Source of the DNA: Deroplatys truncata
Lineage: Eukaryota > Arthropoda > Insecta > Mantodea > Mantidae
NCBI GenBank assembly: GCA_030765065.1
Contig: CM060986.1
Coordinates: forward strand, 78,299,573-78,363,572
Direction: 5' to 3'
Length of the DNA stretch: 64,000 nucleotides
Made by a program: the position numbers and the translations under genes. Below the pieces are notes generated by a model that was not told the origin of the DNA, did not search any database, and saw only the letters and a program-made list of their open reading frames with translations. Positions 12,293 through 22,801 of this stretch are shown here, piece after piece; position 1 is the first letter of the stretch; the number at the start of each line of letters is the position of its first letter.

Positions 12293-13207
12293 ACTTTCTC
12301 TACTATGTATAGTAAGTAGGGGAAGTATTGTATTCCACCCAAAAATTCGATACCGAGATTTCACTGGAAATATATGTTTTCAGACCCCCTGAATCCAAAA
12401 AAAGCATTTATGGAAACATGTCCGTGTGTGTGTCTGTGTGTCTGTCTGTCTGTCTGTGTGTCTGTCTGTGAACAGCATAATTCAGAAACGAGCAGTCGGA
12501 TAAACACCAAATTTGGTATTTAGGTTCAGTATCTTCCAGAAATGCGACACGAAGGTTTTCAAGAAAATCCTCCACCCCAGATTACCCTTTACATGGAACA
12601 TTTTTCGAAAATTTTAATTTTCTCAAAAATGGCTCTAACAATTTTGATTAAAATATGTATGTTTAAGATATTTTCATGACAAATAAAATGTATATCTTGA
12701 ATTTTCTGGGAATGTCTCCAAAAGTATTCTTCATTGTGAACGACTTTTGCATAAATGGTAAACTATAAGATATAGACAAACTTTTACTACACAAAAAATG
12801 TATAGCGCCTTAAAATACACAATTTATGTCATATACATTTTTTTGTTGAGTGTACCATTTTCGAGATATTGCTTGTTATTCCCTTGAATTTTTCAATACT
12901 TATTTTCTCAAATGGGAATTCGTTATTCATTTTTTGTCTTGGATATGCAAAGAGTATTAATCTGTGGCAAAGGGAATGGTGTTGCACCTAGCAACCAGCT
13001 ATTAAGAGATATGTATGTGCTTAAAGGCTACTGTATTTCTATATTGCCCTTGTAAATATATATTCCCCTTACATCTACAAGAAAATTAGCAATAAGATAG
13101 ACTCTGCAGATGTTTATCTCGATTAACATGAAGTAGATGGAGAATAAGCGTTTGTAAAAATAGTTTGTACAATAGTAGAGAAAGTTATGTGAGTGTAACA
13201 CATCAGA
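12293..13207 (+). repeat. Family A, complete copy (putative non-autonomous Helentron/HINE)
   Basis: This is the clearest full copy, 915 bp. It starts ACTTTCTCTAC right after TTTTTT and ends GTAACACATCAGA before TTTTTTT. Near the 3' end, TAGAGAAAGT is the inverted complement of the 5' terminus but lies about 25-30 bp inside the end, so the inverted repeats are asymmetric. A small hairpin (ATGTG...CACAT) sits at the 3' end. A GT/GTCT microsatellite occupies 12423-12470. There is no coding capacity; the ORFs seen are chance frames. T-run target, asymmetric repeats, 3' hairpin and GTCT-type satellite are known features of HINE/DINE-1 elements mobilised by Helentrons. That class assignment is inference. 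Confidence 0.75.
12421..12470 (+). repeat. GT/GTCT microsatellite inside family A
   Basis: An uninterrupted run of GT and GTCT units, at the position where every family A copy has a GT-rich tract of variable length. Confidence 0.9.
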
Positions 13208-13320
13208 TTTTTTTCAGAATTTTATCCGACTTCTATATTCAGAATCACAGCTATCACTAGATTTAGCCGCTGTAAAATGAGAATACTCGTGAAAAATATG
13301 TTTGCTTGTATTATGGATCC

Positions 13321-13840
13321 TCTACCGAGTGAGATGGCTCCACGGTAACGAGTGAGGCTCGCATTCGGAAGGTCCCGGGTTCGGTTCCCAGTGGCCGGCC
13401 ACTCTGACCATGGGTTTTTCGTGGTTTTCCCCGGTTGACATAAGCTAGTATTGGAGGGTGTATTCCTCTCCCCCTCCATTTCCTCTCATTCCATTTCCCT
13501 TTCATAATTCAGGTTGCCTCCGGGAGTGTAGTTTGGTCGGTGTCGGGTAGATGGCTCAGAGGCTTGCGATTAGGAAGTTCTTGTCAGCCCTGCTAGAGAG
13601 AAGCCTGTCGAGCCTCCACTACTGGGTCGTGTTTCCCCGGTCTCACTAGAGGGACGTCCCCGAGCGACCCTCTGTGGCCGGGTGGTCAAGCCTGGAACAG
13701 TTATGGAATTCTGCGCATCTCTGTTAACTTTGCTGGCCTCTCTTTGCAGCCCATATATCTCCTGCGGTTTCCCTCACATCCGTTCCTCCCGGGGGTGCAC
13801 GCACAAAATACCCAATGGGGTCGAAGAGCTAGGTGTTCCC
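13321..13840 (+). repeat. tRNA-derived SINE family S1
   Basis: The head begins TACCGAGTGAGATGGCTCC (A-box-like). It contains GGTTCGGTTCC at about 13379-13389 (B box), then a GC-rich body with GGTTTTTCGTGGTTTTCCCC and a 3' part with CTCTGTGGCCGGGTGGTCAA and TTCCTCCCGGGGGTGCACGC. Other copies lie at 25037, 37608, 51541 and 58440 (minus), with related ones at 20428 and 26310. The A/B-box head indicates pol III transcription and a tRNA origin. ORFs across it are not genes. Confidence 0.8.
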
Positions 13841-13923
13841 TTAGTTAACTATTCCTATCCTATGGTCTCTCTAGAAGTGTTCAAGAAGTAAAACGAAACA
13901 TGAACATGTCAAAGAGGAAAATA

Positions 13924-14403
13924 CAGGTTTATTCAAAAACGAAGAACAGACTTTACATATTTATTTCTAATGAACGACAATAGATAGCGACACATACAAC
14001 ACATGATTTAATAGAAGAAGTTTCAAAGTTTTAAGCTCCACCTATTAGTTCCATTCAGTGCCTACAGCGGCAGTGGGTTTGTTTACGAGAAAATGGCGAC
14101 GGCACAGGAAAAGTCTTTTGTGTGCTGCAGTATGCAAAGAGTAAATCCATTGTTTCATTGCAGCGTACCTTTTGTTGTAAGTTCAACAACGAGCCGCCTC
14201 ATCATAAAAATTTACAATTGATACAATAAGTTCGTAAAAGATAGCACTGGTCGTCCTCACATAACAAATAGTGCTCATTTTGAACACATAAAATAAAACT
14301 TTGAACCTTTTTCTCTATTCATGACGTATCGCAAGTGTCACTATCTATTGCGGTTCATTAGAAATAAATGTGTAAAGTCTGTTCATTTTTTTGAACAACC
14401 CTA
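13924..14403 (+). mobile_element. Deleted Tc1/mariner-type element (480 bp)
   Basis: The ends are inverted repeats of about 55 bp. Left reads CAGGTTTATTCAAAAACGAA, then GACTTTACATATTTATTTCT. The right end (reverse complement) reads TAGGGTTGTTCAAAAAAATG, then GACTTTACACATTTATTTCT. TA flanks both ends (13922-13923 and 14404-14405). Between them is the start of a transposase, MATAQEKSF at 14093, followed by a degraded helix-turn-helix region with STGRPH. The rest of the transposase is gone, so this is a non-autonomous internal-deletion copy. Confidence 0.7.
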
Positions 14404-15270
14404 TATATTGCTTAAATTATTCTAGAGTTATCCTTAAACACATGTACGATGTTTTACTTATACTTACATCCTTAATACATTCGATTTCATTCTCATTGAG
14501 GTGAACATTTATGAAAGCAGATTGAGGATATGAATGTCATAAGGTTTTATGAAACTACATTCAAAACATAAAAGCAGGGAGTTCTAAAATAATATACGTT
14601 ACAATCTGCAGACTGCAATTTACTTTCATAGCTGTTCTATAAATTATTCTTTAAAAAGCTTGTTTATCATCTAGATTCTACTAACATAATAAATGTTGAC
14701 TGAAATATCTTCAGTTCACATTTTGTTATAGCTACACAAAAAAGTAGGAGGCTAAAATTCCAGTTAAATGCTTAAAATACAGGCGGTATGCTGGTAACGA
14801 TATTGCATACTCTTTGCATGTCTTCACGAGAACTAAAACAATGGTAAACTTAGTACTTCAAAAAGATTAAAATTAAGAACAGCGAATATCTCGGAAGGGC
14901 TAATGCTACAAAAACATTTGTTAGACATAAATTGTTAAGTACATTGAGATTAATTTATTATGTTACGTCTTTAACAATTTAAAGATGCATTAAAATTTAT
15001 ATGCCAGTTTTTGTTTTAATTTCTTCTGGGTTTCTACTGAAAATTTGAACAATATTAATTACAAACTACAATCGTGTATAGAATTGTGACATTTTAAAGT
15101 GCAAGATCAATCAAAATAAATGTGTAAATGCAGCTATTTCTGCAAAGATGTATCTCGATTAAAATGAAATGGACAGAAAAATAAGCTTTTGTAAGAATAG
15201 TTGGTATACCCGATAATAAACGCTAGAGGGGTAAAGAAAAACCATGTGAATGTAACACATCAGATTTCTT
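14404..15270. repeat. Degraded family A fragments
   Basis: A minus-oriented fragment at about 14790-14960 has GCATACTCTTTGCATGTCT and GCGAATATCTCGGAAGGGCT. A plus-oriented 3' end at about 15110-15264 has ATGCAGCTATTTCTGCAAAG, then ATCTCGATTAAAATGAA, ending GTAACACATCAGA before TTTCTT. The rest of the interval is AT-rich with nothing recognised. Confidence 0.55.
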
Positions 15271-15907
15271 AAAAAAGCCATTTTAAATAATTACAAGGAA
15301 TTAGGCCGTGTGGACGTTTAAATAATCGCGTAATGGAATTTAAAACGGCTCCGAGAATATAAAGCATAGGAAATAGGATTCAAGGTACTCTTAGGCATCA
15401 GAACTAAGTTTAGAACGTTTTGGCTAAATTTTAATTATGAGACAATGCAAATACTTAAGTTGTATATCTAAATAACTTGGCTATTGGGAAAATACGTGTG
15501 CTTGGATTATTCGTCTAATATAGTTACAAAAGCAGCCGAAAGTTTTGCTTATACAAATGGTTACGATGAAAGTAAACATCATTCCTGGGATGGACAGAAA
15601 TATAGATGTTCATAATATTAAAATTATCTAGAAATATTAAATTATAATAAGTATGCTCAATCACATTTATGGTTTACTGATATGCTTATAGTGACTGGAA
15701 TGGTTAAAAGTGATTATGAAGCCAGGATCGTTTGAATATGTATATGTAATAGAGATGGCCAAAAGGTAACCGAAAGGTAGAGAGTAACTAATTACTCAGC
15801 AACGGGAAAAAATTGAGGGGGTAAGTGACTACATCCACTGCATAGACCTACAAGGAACACCCCGTTACTTAGCTCTGGAATATATCTAAACTTCATTGCG
15901 CACTACT
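15271..15907. other. No recognised feature
   Basis: AT-rich, with short purine-rich stretches near 15760-15830. No gene or repeat recognised. Confidence 0.4.
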
Positions 15908-16735
15908 TGATACTGTAATTATTGACTGGAAGATATAAATAATTAAATAAAGAAATGATAGTAAGAATAGAGAAATAATCTCTCTATATTAAATCAATGT
16001 ATAATGTAATAAGCATGAGTTGAAAAGATTTGTCGGAGGAAAGCTAATTAGCGAGCAAAGTCATTAGTAATAGCTGAGGAGCGAAACCATTAGTATAAAG
16101 ATTCCTGAAATGCAGTTGAGGTTATGAGTTACGTAGACCAGAATTCTGTAAAAGAGAGAGGTAAATGTAATTCTTAGATTCGGGGAGGTATCGCATATCA
16201 ACAAGGTAACACACGTATACGTAGGAGTTTAAATATTGGCCGCGCGTGAATGCACCTTGGTGGGGTAGTTCTAAAGTAGACGGGACTTAAGTTAATAATA
16301 AGGCGTGCATTCTAAATCAGAGATATAATCTTTCTTGAAACATCACTTAATCACGTGATTTAATCTTGTGAAGACGATCCCTGTGACTACGCGTGTGATA
16401 GTTTCATTTTAAGTTGTGTAGTGTTTAGCGACGTGCTTTGCGAATAAGATTTAGCGGCTACTGCGAGGGATCTTTCCGAGTAACATTTCTGCGACGTACG
16501 GAAATTAACGCTTTGTTTAATTATTGTCACAAAAGTAATTAATTTGTAAATTCAACAGTCGGCGACTCCTCTCAAACTGAATATTTTAGTCAACATTAAA
16601 ATTTCTCAGCTAACTAAACTGGAGTTATCCTTTCAAAATACATTCACGGATACCCTGAGGGAAATATCTCATAGCCAACCACTGTAACACCCGGCAGAAG
16701 AATCCACAGCAGATATTGAAGCAAAGATTAGGCTT
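15908..16735 (+). repeat. Diverged repeat L, copy 1 (LTR-like)
   Basis: It aligns along its length with 36072-37030. Shared blocks include TGATACTGTAATTATTGAC near the start, ATATTAAATCAATGTATAATG, GAGGAGCGAAACCATTAG, GTGTGATAGTTTCATTTTAA, GAGGGATCTT, the run CAGTCGGCGACTC to AAATTTCTCAGC, and GGATACCCTGAGGGAAATA at the 3' end. The TG start, about 800 bp length, AATAAA-like motifs near the 3' side and absence of coding suggest LTRs of a retroelement, but no primer-binding site or target duplication was confirmed. Confidence 0.55.
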
Positions 16736-16806
16736 CAAAAAAGTGATGACCATTGCCCGGCTTCATACTGCACTGCTCGTAAAGATAGTGTGACATTAAC
16801 ATTATA

Positions 16807-17576
16807 CAGAGAGAGCCAAAAACTACGAACCGGCTGCGCGGTGTTTTTAACTGTCCGCGTCCTCGGCGCTCATTACCGTCTGCCGCTATCATAGAAACGC
16901 GGATGAAACCATACACATTTTAAAAACTATTTTAAAGGCTTTACTTACCAACTTTATGAAAGGAGATGCTGAAACTGGCCACTGTCGTTGTCCATATATT
17001 TTTGGCACCTCTTTAGAAAACTATCCATCACTCGCCGAAGTTCACGTTGAGAAATGTTGGAAATTTCCTGGTGGATACTTTGTTTTAATTCTTCCAGGGT
17101 GTGTGGATTTGTCTGTACACTTTGTTTTAAGTTACCCAGAGATAGAAATCGCAGGGGACCGGGGACCGAGGGGACCACAAATCTCTACTAATAATTCTGT
17201 CCTCAAACGCACTTTCAATTGTACAGATCGAAATATTGGTCGTATGAGCTGTTGCAGAGTCTTGTTGAAAAAGACAAAATCACGCTCCCTGTCTGTTAAT
17301 TCTATAAAAACAGGGGGAAAATTGTATTTACGTATGTACGGGCTTCAACTATTCACTCGAAAAAAAATTGGTGCCAAAAATGTATGGACAAACGACGGTG
17401 GCCACTTTCAACATCTCCTTTTGTAAAATTGTTAAGTAAAGCCTTTAAAAGTAGTTTTAAAAATATTGTATGGGTTCATCCGCGTCTTTCTAAGAAACCG
17501 GTAGACGGCAACGAGCACCGAGGACGCGGACAGGAAAAACACCGTGTAGCCGGTTCGTAGCTTTTGGCTCTCTCTG
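16807..17576 (-). mobile_element. Tc1/mariner-type element with about 220-bp inverted repeats
   Basis: The 770-bp element is flanked by TA (16805-16806 and 17577-17578). Both ends start CAGAGAGAGCCAAAA and stay homologous for roughly 220 bp, including the blocks CTACGAACCGGCT, CTGTCCGCGTCCTCGG and TTTTAAAGGCTTTACTTA. It carries the C-terminal half of a transposase on the minus strand, partly inside the inverted repeat. Having arms this long and a truncated gene, it is a non-autonomous derivative. Confidence 0.78.
16954..17270 (-). pseudogene. Transposase C-terminal fragment
   Basis: Minus-strand translation from about 17265 gives QQDSATAHTT, the second-Asp block of a DDE transposase. It continues to a SPRSP...CDFYLW block (third acidic residue). 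After a frameshift it runs on as TLEELKQSIHQEISNISQRE to MDNDSGQFQHLL near 16958. This is the usual C-terminal end of insect Tc1/mariner-like transposases. The final residues lie inside the inverted repeat, so the opposite arm encodes a matching peptide (NDGGHFQHLL) on the plus strand, ending at 17426. Confidence 0.75.
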
Positions 17577-18252
17577 TATTATAACATTATACCATTTGGT
17601 GACGGAAATACTAACAAAATTTTGTAGTTTGCATACAAATGCAACCGCTGATCTGGTCATAAACACTAAAGTTGGTAAATGCATGAAAACTATTTATATG
17701 TATTTATCTATATCTCGTATAACAATTACGTAAAATCCGAAAAGAAGATATGTCGGTATTATATTGCGTTAGTAAATAATTACGAACACATAATGAGTGG
17801 ATTATTGTTTTAATCTGAAATACTATTAATTTATTTTTATGGAATAACACTATGACGTTAAGAATAATATTATGTAATAGTGGTGAAAATTAGCGATAAG
17901 CTCTCAGGATATATATTAGCAAGCGACCGTTGAAAGCTCTCGAATGTTCCTTTGAATGTGCGCCAACAAATTGCGCATGCGCGGAACTGAAGTAAGGACG
18001 TTGCCAACTGCTTTTCTAAAACAGGTTCAGCTGAGTTTTAGTGTGGTAACGTGTAAGGCACAATGTGAGCCACTCAGTGATTGTTATTTTGGATTTTAGC
18101 TTCCCTCCATGGAAGGAGGGGAAAGGTAAAAAACTGCTGTGGTTCAGTGAGTTTGAATAACAGGTGAAATTTGCTATGATAAATAATAAGGATTTGTCAT
18201 TTCTCCAGCTAAGCCTTCCTGTCGTCGCTTCTAGAACTCTCCTAGACAAACC
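17577..18252. other. Mostly unannotated; contains an NRF-1-like site
   Basis: No gene or repeat recognised. A palindromic TGCGCATGCGC at 17972-17982 is described separately. Confidence 0.4.
17972..17982. promoter_or_regulatory. NRF-1-like palindrome
   Basis: TGCGCATGCGC matches the NRF-1 (insect Ewg) consensus core. It is unusual in DNA this AT-rich and is followed by CGGAA, an ETS-like core. It is a single site; no TSS or CpG island was recognised around it. Confidence 0.25.
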
Positions 18253-18378
18253 ATGAGGGCACTACAATATTTCTGTGCGATTTATCTTGTGATCATAAGC
18301 CGGCATTATAGTTCAACCTGTTCCAGAGTAACGGATACTTTAACAGAGTCGCTGCTACTGGTAACAGGTATCTACTAA
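18253..18378 (+). CDS. Weak candidate first exon, signal-peptide-like
   Basis: A 41-residue ORF begins MRALQYFCAIYLVIISRHYS in the context ACCATGA. Its hydrophobic core resembles a signal peptide. A possible splice donor (ACAG/GTATCT) lies at 18367/18368, before the stop. The NRF-1-like site lies 270 bp upstream. No homology or downstream exon was recognised, and hydrophobic short ORFs are common in AT-rich DNA. Confidence 0.12.
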   Translation: MRALQYFCAIYLVIISRHYSSTCSRVTDTLTESLLLVTGIY

Positions 18379-20194
18379 GGCAAATGCTGCAGCTGCAATC
18401 ATTAATTAAATAACTACGATAACCTTTAGAAGAAAATAACAGTTTGCCACGCCCTTACTTGGTACTGTGATGTATGTACTTGAATGTTTCCTAGTTTATA
18501 CCAATGCTTCCCAGATATCCCCCAGCGCGTGTTACAGTGACCCACATTAAGAATTCCTCCTAATTGTGCATTACTTCACACCGAAGGTGGAGCCGAAGGC
18601 AAACTCGTGAAATGGTGCGAGAGAAAATCGACAGCGGACTGCACTTAACACAGATGAGACTCTATCGCCCACAGCAAATTGAGTTTATGGTCACTCCATT
18701 AAACAATCTTTGTCCAGGTATAAATACAACACCCCTAGGTAATACATTCTGCTACAAGACCGCAGGTAAAATACACCTATTCAATGGTACATTAAATTAA
18801 TGTTTGAATCGCCAATATTATCAACAAACAGGCATCTATTTTGTACTCATCTTTTGTATTGCACAGTTTATGATGCTTCATCAATGTGCATAAACCTAAG
18901 GCAAGTGCTGGAAACGAAATTGGGCGCCTGCATTTAACAGGAAAAATTCCCCTTCTGAAAATAAGTCGGTTCGGAAACAAATTCAGCCGAAGTCAATATA
19001 TTCAATGCTCAGATGGAATGAAATTAGCAATAATTAATTTAAATATTGAGTGTAAGAAAGCAGCAATTCCAGATTTATGCCACTAGGTGTTACTGCGGGG
19101 TATTTGTTAGTCGCTTTTTCCTAAATGAACCCCTGAATTCAGTGTTAAATTTAATGTTTATTATGAGTTTGAACAAAATTCTTCAATACTTGTCGAATTT
19201 GGTTAAAATCATACAAAATTAAGGTTAGTTCATATAAAAGTGTATGCTTTATCAAAACGTAACTGACTTTTGATAAAGAAAATACCTTCCGTTGGTAAAA
19301 TTCGGTTTAAATGGCATAATCTGTAGATAAAAAAAAGTTTAGTAATAAATTAACTTAATGTTTTAAGAGTACCTACAAGAGCTCCTAATGCCAATAAAAA
19401 CACTTATTCTATATATTTCAAGTGAATAGATCGAGCACTAAAAGTCTAATGCATTGCAATCATACGACTTTCTCTACCCACTAAAATTTATTTTCTTAGC
19501 TACTCTATAAAATAATTAATTCAAGTAGGCTTTTCTTTTCTCTCGACTTCCTCCTAAATTTAACATTGGTCCAAATTTTTTCAGTACAATTTTGTGGCAA
19601 GTGAACAGGAGCATACCAAAGACTTGGATGACAGCCATAGATAGCCTCTTTGCCGTGTAAGACAGAAAATAGGCACACGCCTTTCAAAAGTAAACTGCAC
19701 ATATATATACGAATTTAGTTGAAATTGGCACAAAACTAAGTGTAGTTTATATTAAAAGCCTAAATATTTACGATTTCTGGGCAAATCGTTGCACGCATAA
19801 GTTTGAGACGTGTACTATCTGCAAGAAAATATGACAAAGGTTCAACACTTGACCAAAATCAAAACAAAATTTGGTGGTTTTTACATGAAGATTCCGATAA
19901 AATCTAAGAATGTTTATTTCCAAATATATCCGCAATAATTTTACCAATACAAGCTAATTTGATCATTAAGACTTTTATGTAATTTATGACATTCCTTTTA
20001 TCTCAATTACCCCTGTGTGAAAAGAATGAAGCATTGGTTCTTCTAACCAAATCTCAGTAACTTGCACAAACTTTCACTGAGGGAAGGAAGCAATTTTCAG
20101 ATTACAGTTGAACGTTTGAGTGGACACATGGATGAATATAATTTTGAGTGCTTTATATTTACAGCAATAGCCTGACTTATTTTATTATTCTACT
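18379..20194. other. No recognised feature
   Basis: AT-rich region with short ORFs of 62-78 codons and no known domain, repeat family or tRNA-like signal. Confidence 0.4.
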
Positions 20195-20427
20195 AGTATC
20201 TTAAGCGGCGTTCCACGGATGCGTGTATATCAAAATCGTAAAACCCTGTACCTAAATACCTAACCAAATAGTGACAGAAGTAACACTGAGATATGGAGTT
20301 TGGTCGATGTTTTCTTTCCTAAATGGAAAAAAGCTATGCAGTTGAATCTGCAACATTACCTACTACGTTATCATATACACAACTACACATAGGTTATTTT
20401 CTATAAACAAATAACTACAAAAAATCT

Positions 20428-20949
20428 ACCTAGAGGGATAGCTCGGGCGGTAACGTCTGTGGCCCGCATTCAAAAGGTCCCGGGTTCAAATCCTGTGGGA
20501 ACAATCTCACTGAGATTCCTTCATGGTTTCCCTCAATCACCAAGGTAAAAACCTGAATTTATACTTAATACCACTATTCAAAGTTCCACCTTAAGTCTCA
20601 AACAATAGTAACAATGAAAATAGATGGTAATAGAAAATGCTTGCAACTATCCACAGATAATGAAATAGGCCGACTGGATGGCACCCTAATGGCATCTGCC
20701 CGTCACGTTAGAAGCAGAGGTATAGTTGCCTAGCACTAAGGCATCTGTGGACACGTGTCAAAGCTGTCATCTGCCCGTCACGTATAGAAGCGGATGTATA
20801 GTTGCCTAGCACTAAGGCCTTTGTGGACACGTGTCGAGGCAAATGGTCTGGTTCAGGGATGACATCTAGAAGTCGAACTGTCCGCCACACACCGAGCCAC
20901 AAAGTATCTCCTAACAGATCCGTCGCGATATGCCTACGTAGTTAACGCG
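20428..20949 (+). repeat. tRNA-derived SINE (S1-related head)
   Basis: The head has an A-box-like GATAGCTCGGGCGG and an exact B box GGTTCAAATCC near 20485. The phrase AACGTCTGTGGCC is shared with the SINE at 26310. The 3' body contains a 75-bp tandem duplication and the element ends in an AATAAATAAAG-type tail. It interrupts repeat D. Confidence 0.65.
20694..20842 (+). repeat. 75-bp tandem duplication inside the SINE
   Basis: The unit starting CATCTGCCCGTCACGT and running through ATAGTTGCCTAGCACTAAGG to GTGGACACGTGTC occurs twice in a row with about 90% identity. Confidence 0.85.
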
Positions 20950-21115
20950 ACGTAAAATAAATAAAGAAAAAATAAGTGATCTTATTTATTTTTCCTTTGT
21001 TAAGAGCACCACTGAATACTTGTTCTTTTTATCTAAGAAAATGTGCAAGCATAAATAGCAGATGAATATAGTTCGCGATATTTACACTTCAGTCAGCTGA
21101 TTCCCACACACACAT

Positions 21116-21685
21116 ACACATACACACGCTGTTATGTTTAGTGATAAGACAAAGAGTATTACATAAAAAACATAGATCTTTAAAACACATAGTTTATTTT
21201 CAATTGTGGCATCAGCCATTTCCAAGGTATCGGTGATTATTGGTTTTAAAGTGTTGGCACTTTTTCAATTCTAAAGTGTTGTGACTATTCAGTTGTTTCT
21301 CGCAATGTCATGTAATGAACAGGCAAAGAAGGAAGGAAATAAGGTTGAACTATTTCTTGAGTATAGGCAAGGGACGTCAAAGATAACAAATCATTCCTTC
21401 CCTCGTACTGTCTTTTTGCGTTTGCAGACAGCACTCGGACCGGTTTTTACCCGCCTATCAATCACCTTTGTACAATGCTGTTTATATTCTTTGTAGTAAT
21501 AATGGTTTGAGTGTAGATAACTTGACGCCAAATGCTTAAAAATTCCTATGCCTGGTAATGAAATTTTGCTTTAAAGGTTTATCTCGATTAACATGAACTT
21601 TCGAAACAATAGTTTGCAGAAGCTATATAAAATAAACAATAGTAGGCATAGAAATTCATGTGAATGTAATACACAAGATTATTTT
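21116..21685 (+). repeat. Family A, 3' part
   Basis: It is recognisable from CATAGATCTTTAAAACACAT through GGCATCAGCCATTTCCAAGG, CAGTTGTTTCTCGCAATGTC and TTTATCTCGATTAACATGAA to the 3' border GTAATACACAAGA. It is immediately followed by the 5' border of the next copy. No 5' half is present. Confidence 0.65.
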
Positions 21686-21808
21686 ACTTTTTTCTCTACT
21701 AGATATAGTAAGAGGGGGAAGTATTGTATTCCATCAAAAAGTGCCATTGAAATTTCACCGAATCTATATGTTTTGAGGCCCGCTGAACCACCAAAAAAAA
21801 GCATTTTT

Positions 21809-21937
21809 ACTTTCTCTACCACGTATATAGTAGGCAGATAAGATATTGTATTCCACCCAAAAATTATACATCCATATTTCACCGAGAATACGTGTTTTCA
21901 GGCCCACTGAATCCAAATAAAGATGTTATGGAAACAT

Positions 21938-21992
<55 letters not shown>

Positions 21993-22710
21993 TGTGGGCA
22001 GCATAACTCAAAAACGAAAAGTGGAATAAGTACCAAACTTGGTATTTAAGTTTAGGTATATTTCAAGGATACAACACGAATATTTTAAAAAACAAATACC
22101 CCACGCCCAATTTCCTTTACATGGAACATTTTTCGAAAACGTTGATGTTCTAAAAGATGGCTCTAACGATTTTGATTAAAAATACCATATATTAAAGACA
22201 TTTACATGACAAATAAAAAGTATATATTGAATTTTCTGGGAATAACTTTTGAAGTCCTCTTCATTCCAAAAGAACTTTTTATAATCTTGTATAACCGGTA
22301 AATGTTAAGTAATAAACGAAAACGTACTGCATAAAAAATACAGATGTCCTTAAAACACACCATTTATTTTAAATAAGTTTTTATGGCATAAACCATTTCT
22401 GAGATATCCCTTAAAATGGTTTGAATTGCTCATTTCTTGGTCATTCTTTCAAATCCTTTCAACATTCAGTTGTTTCTAGCGATTGCGTGCATACGGTATG
22501 GAATTTTAAGGCCAGCTTATAGCGTCCAGTTCTTAAGCTATCCTGTTCTTTTCATATTTATAACGAAATGGGTAATGTAGCTACTTCTGCATAGGTTTAT
22601 TTGAATTAAAGCGCAGTAGATAGCAAAATAAGTTTTATTAATAATAGCTTGTATATCTACCAATAAATATAGAGAGGGTAGGGAAAGTCGTGTGAATGTA
22701 TCACATTAGA
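21809..22710 (+). repeat. Nested family A copy, nearly full length
   Basis: It starts ACTTTCTCTACC directly after a five-T run and ends TCACATTAGA. The interior follows the family order: TTCCACCCAAAAATTAT, the GT microsatellite, AACAGCATAACTCAAAAACG, GGCTCTAACGATTTTGATTA, and CATTTCTGAGATATCCC. It is about 900 bp, in the same orientation as its host copy. Confidence 0.78.
21941..21990 (+). repeat. (TG)25 microsatellite
   Basis: A perfect 50-bp TG run, the family A microsatellite in the nested copy. Confidence 0.97.
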
Positions 22711-22735
22711 GTTTTAGACAAAGTTTGTGTAGATG

Positions 22736-22801
22736 TGGGGGGTGGGGTGTGGCGGGGTGTGTGCGTGCGCGCGTGCGTGTGTGTGTGTGTGTGTGTGTGT
22801 G
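22736..22801 (+). repeat. G-rich to GT microsatellite
   Basis: GGGGTGGGGTGTGGCGGGGT grades into GTGCGTGCGCGC and then pure GT. It occupies the microsatellite position of the host family A copy. Confidence 0.9.

Larger units (their letters stand above)
20195..21115 (+). repeat. Repeat D, copy 1, split by a SINE
   Basis: Blocks at 20195-20425 (GCGGCGTTCCACGGATG, GTGACAGAAGTAACACTGAG, GATATGGAGT) and 20950-21115 (GATCTTATTTATTTT, GTTAAGAGCACCACTGAA, ACACTTCAGTCAGCTGATTC) match one continuous stretch at 51735-52110. The intervening 20428-20949 is a SINE-type insertion. The class of repeat D is unknown. Confidence 0.6.

Noticed and set aside
12421-12470. CRISPR-like or other regularly spaced repeats
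   Set aside because: Simple GT/GTCT microsatellite without spacers. No repeat-spacer pattern anywhere in the window.
12293-13207. Family A as a LINE or SINE
   Set aside because: No A/B boxes and no ORF. The T-runs flank both ends rather than forming a single 3' tail, and copies carry inverted-repeat termini.
16956-17426. 156-codon plus-strand ORF
   Set aside because: It lies wholly inside the 770-bp long-TIR transposon. The minus strand carries the true transposase fragment, and the ORF end is the mirrored arm.
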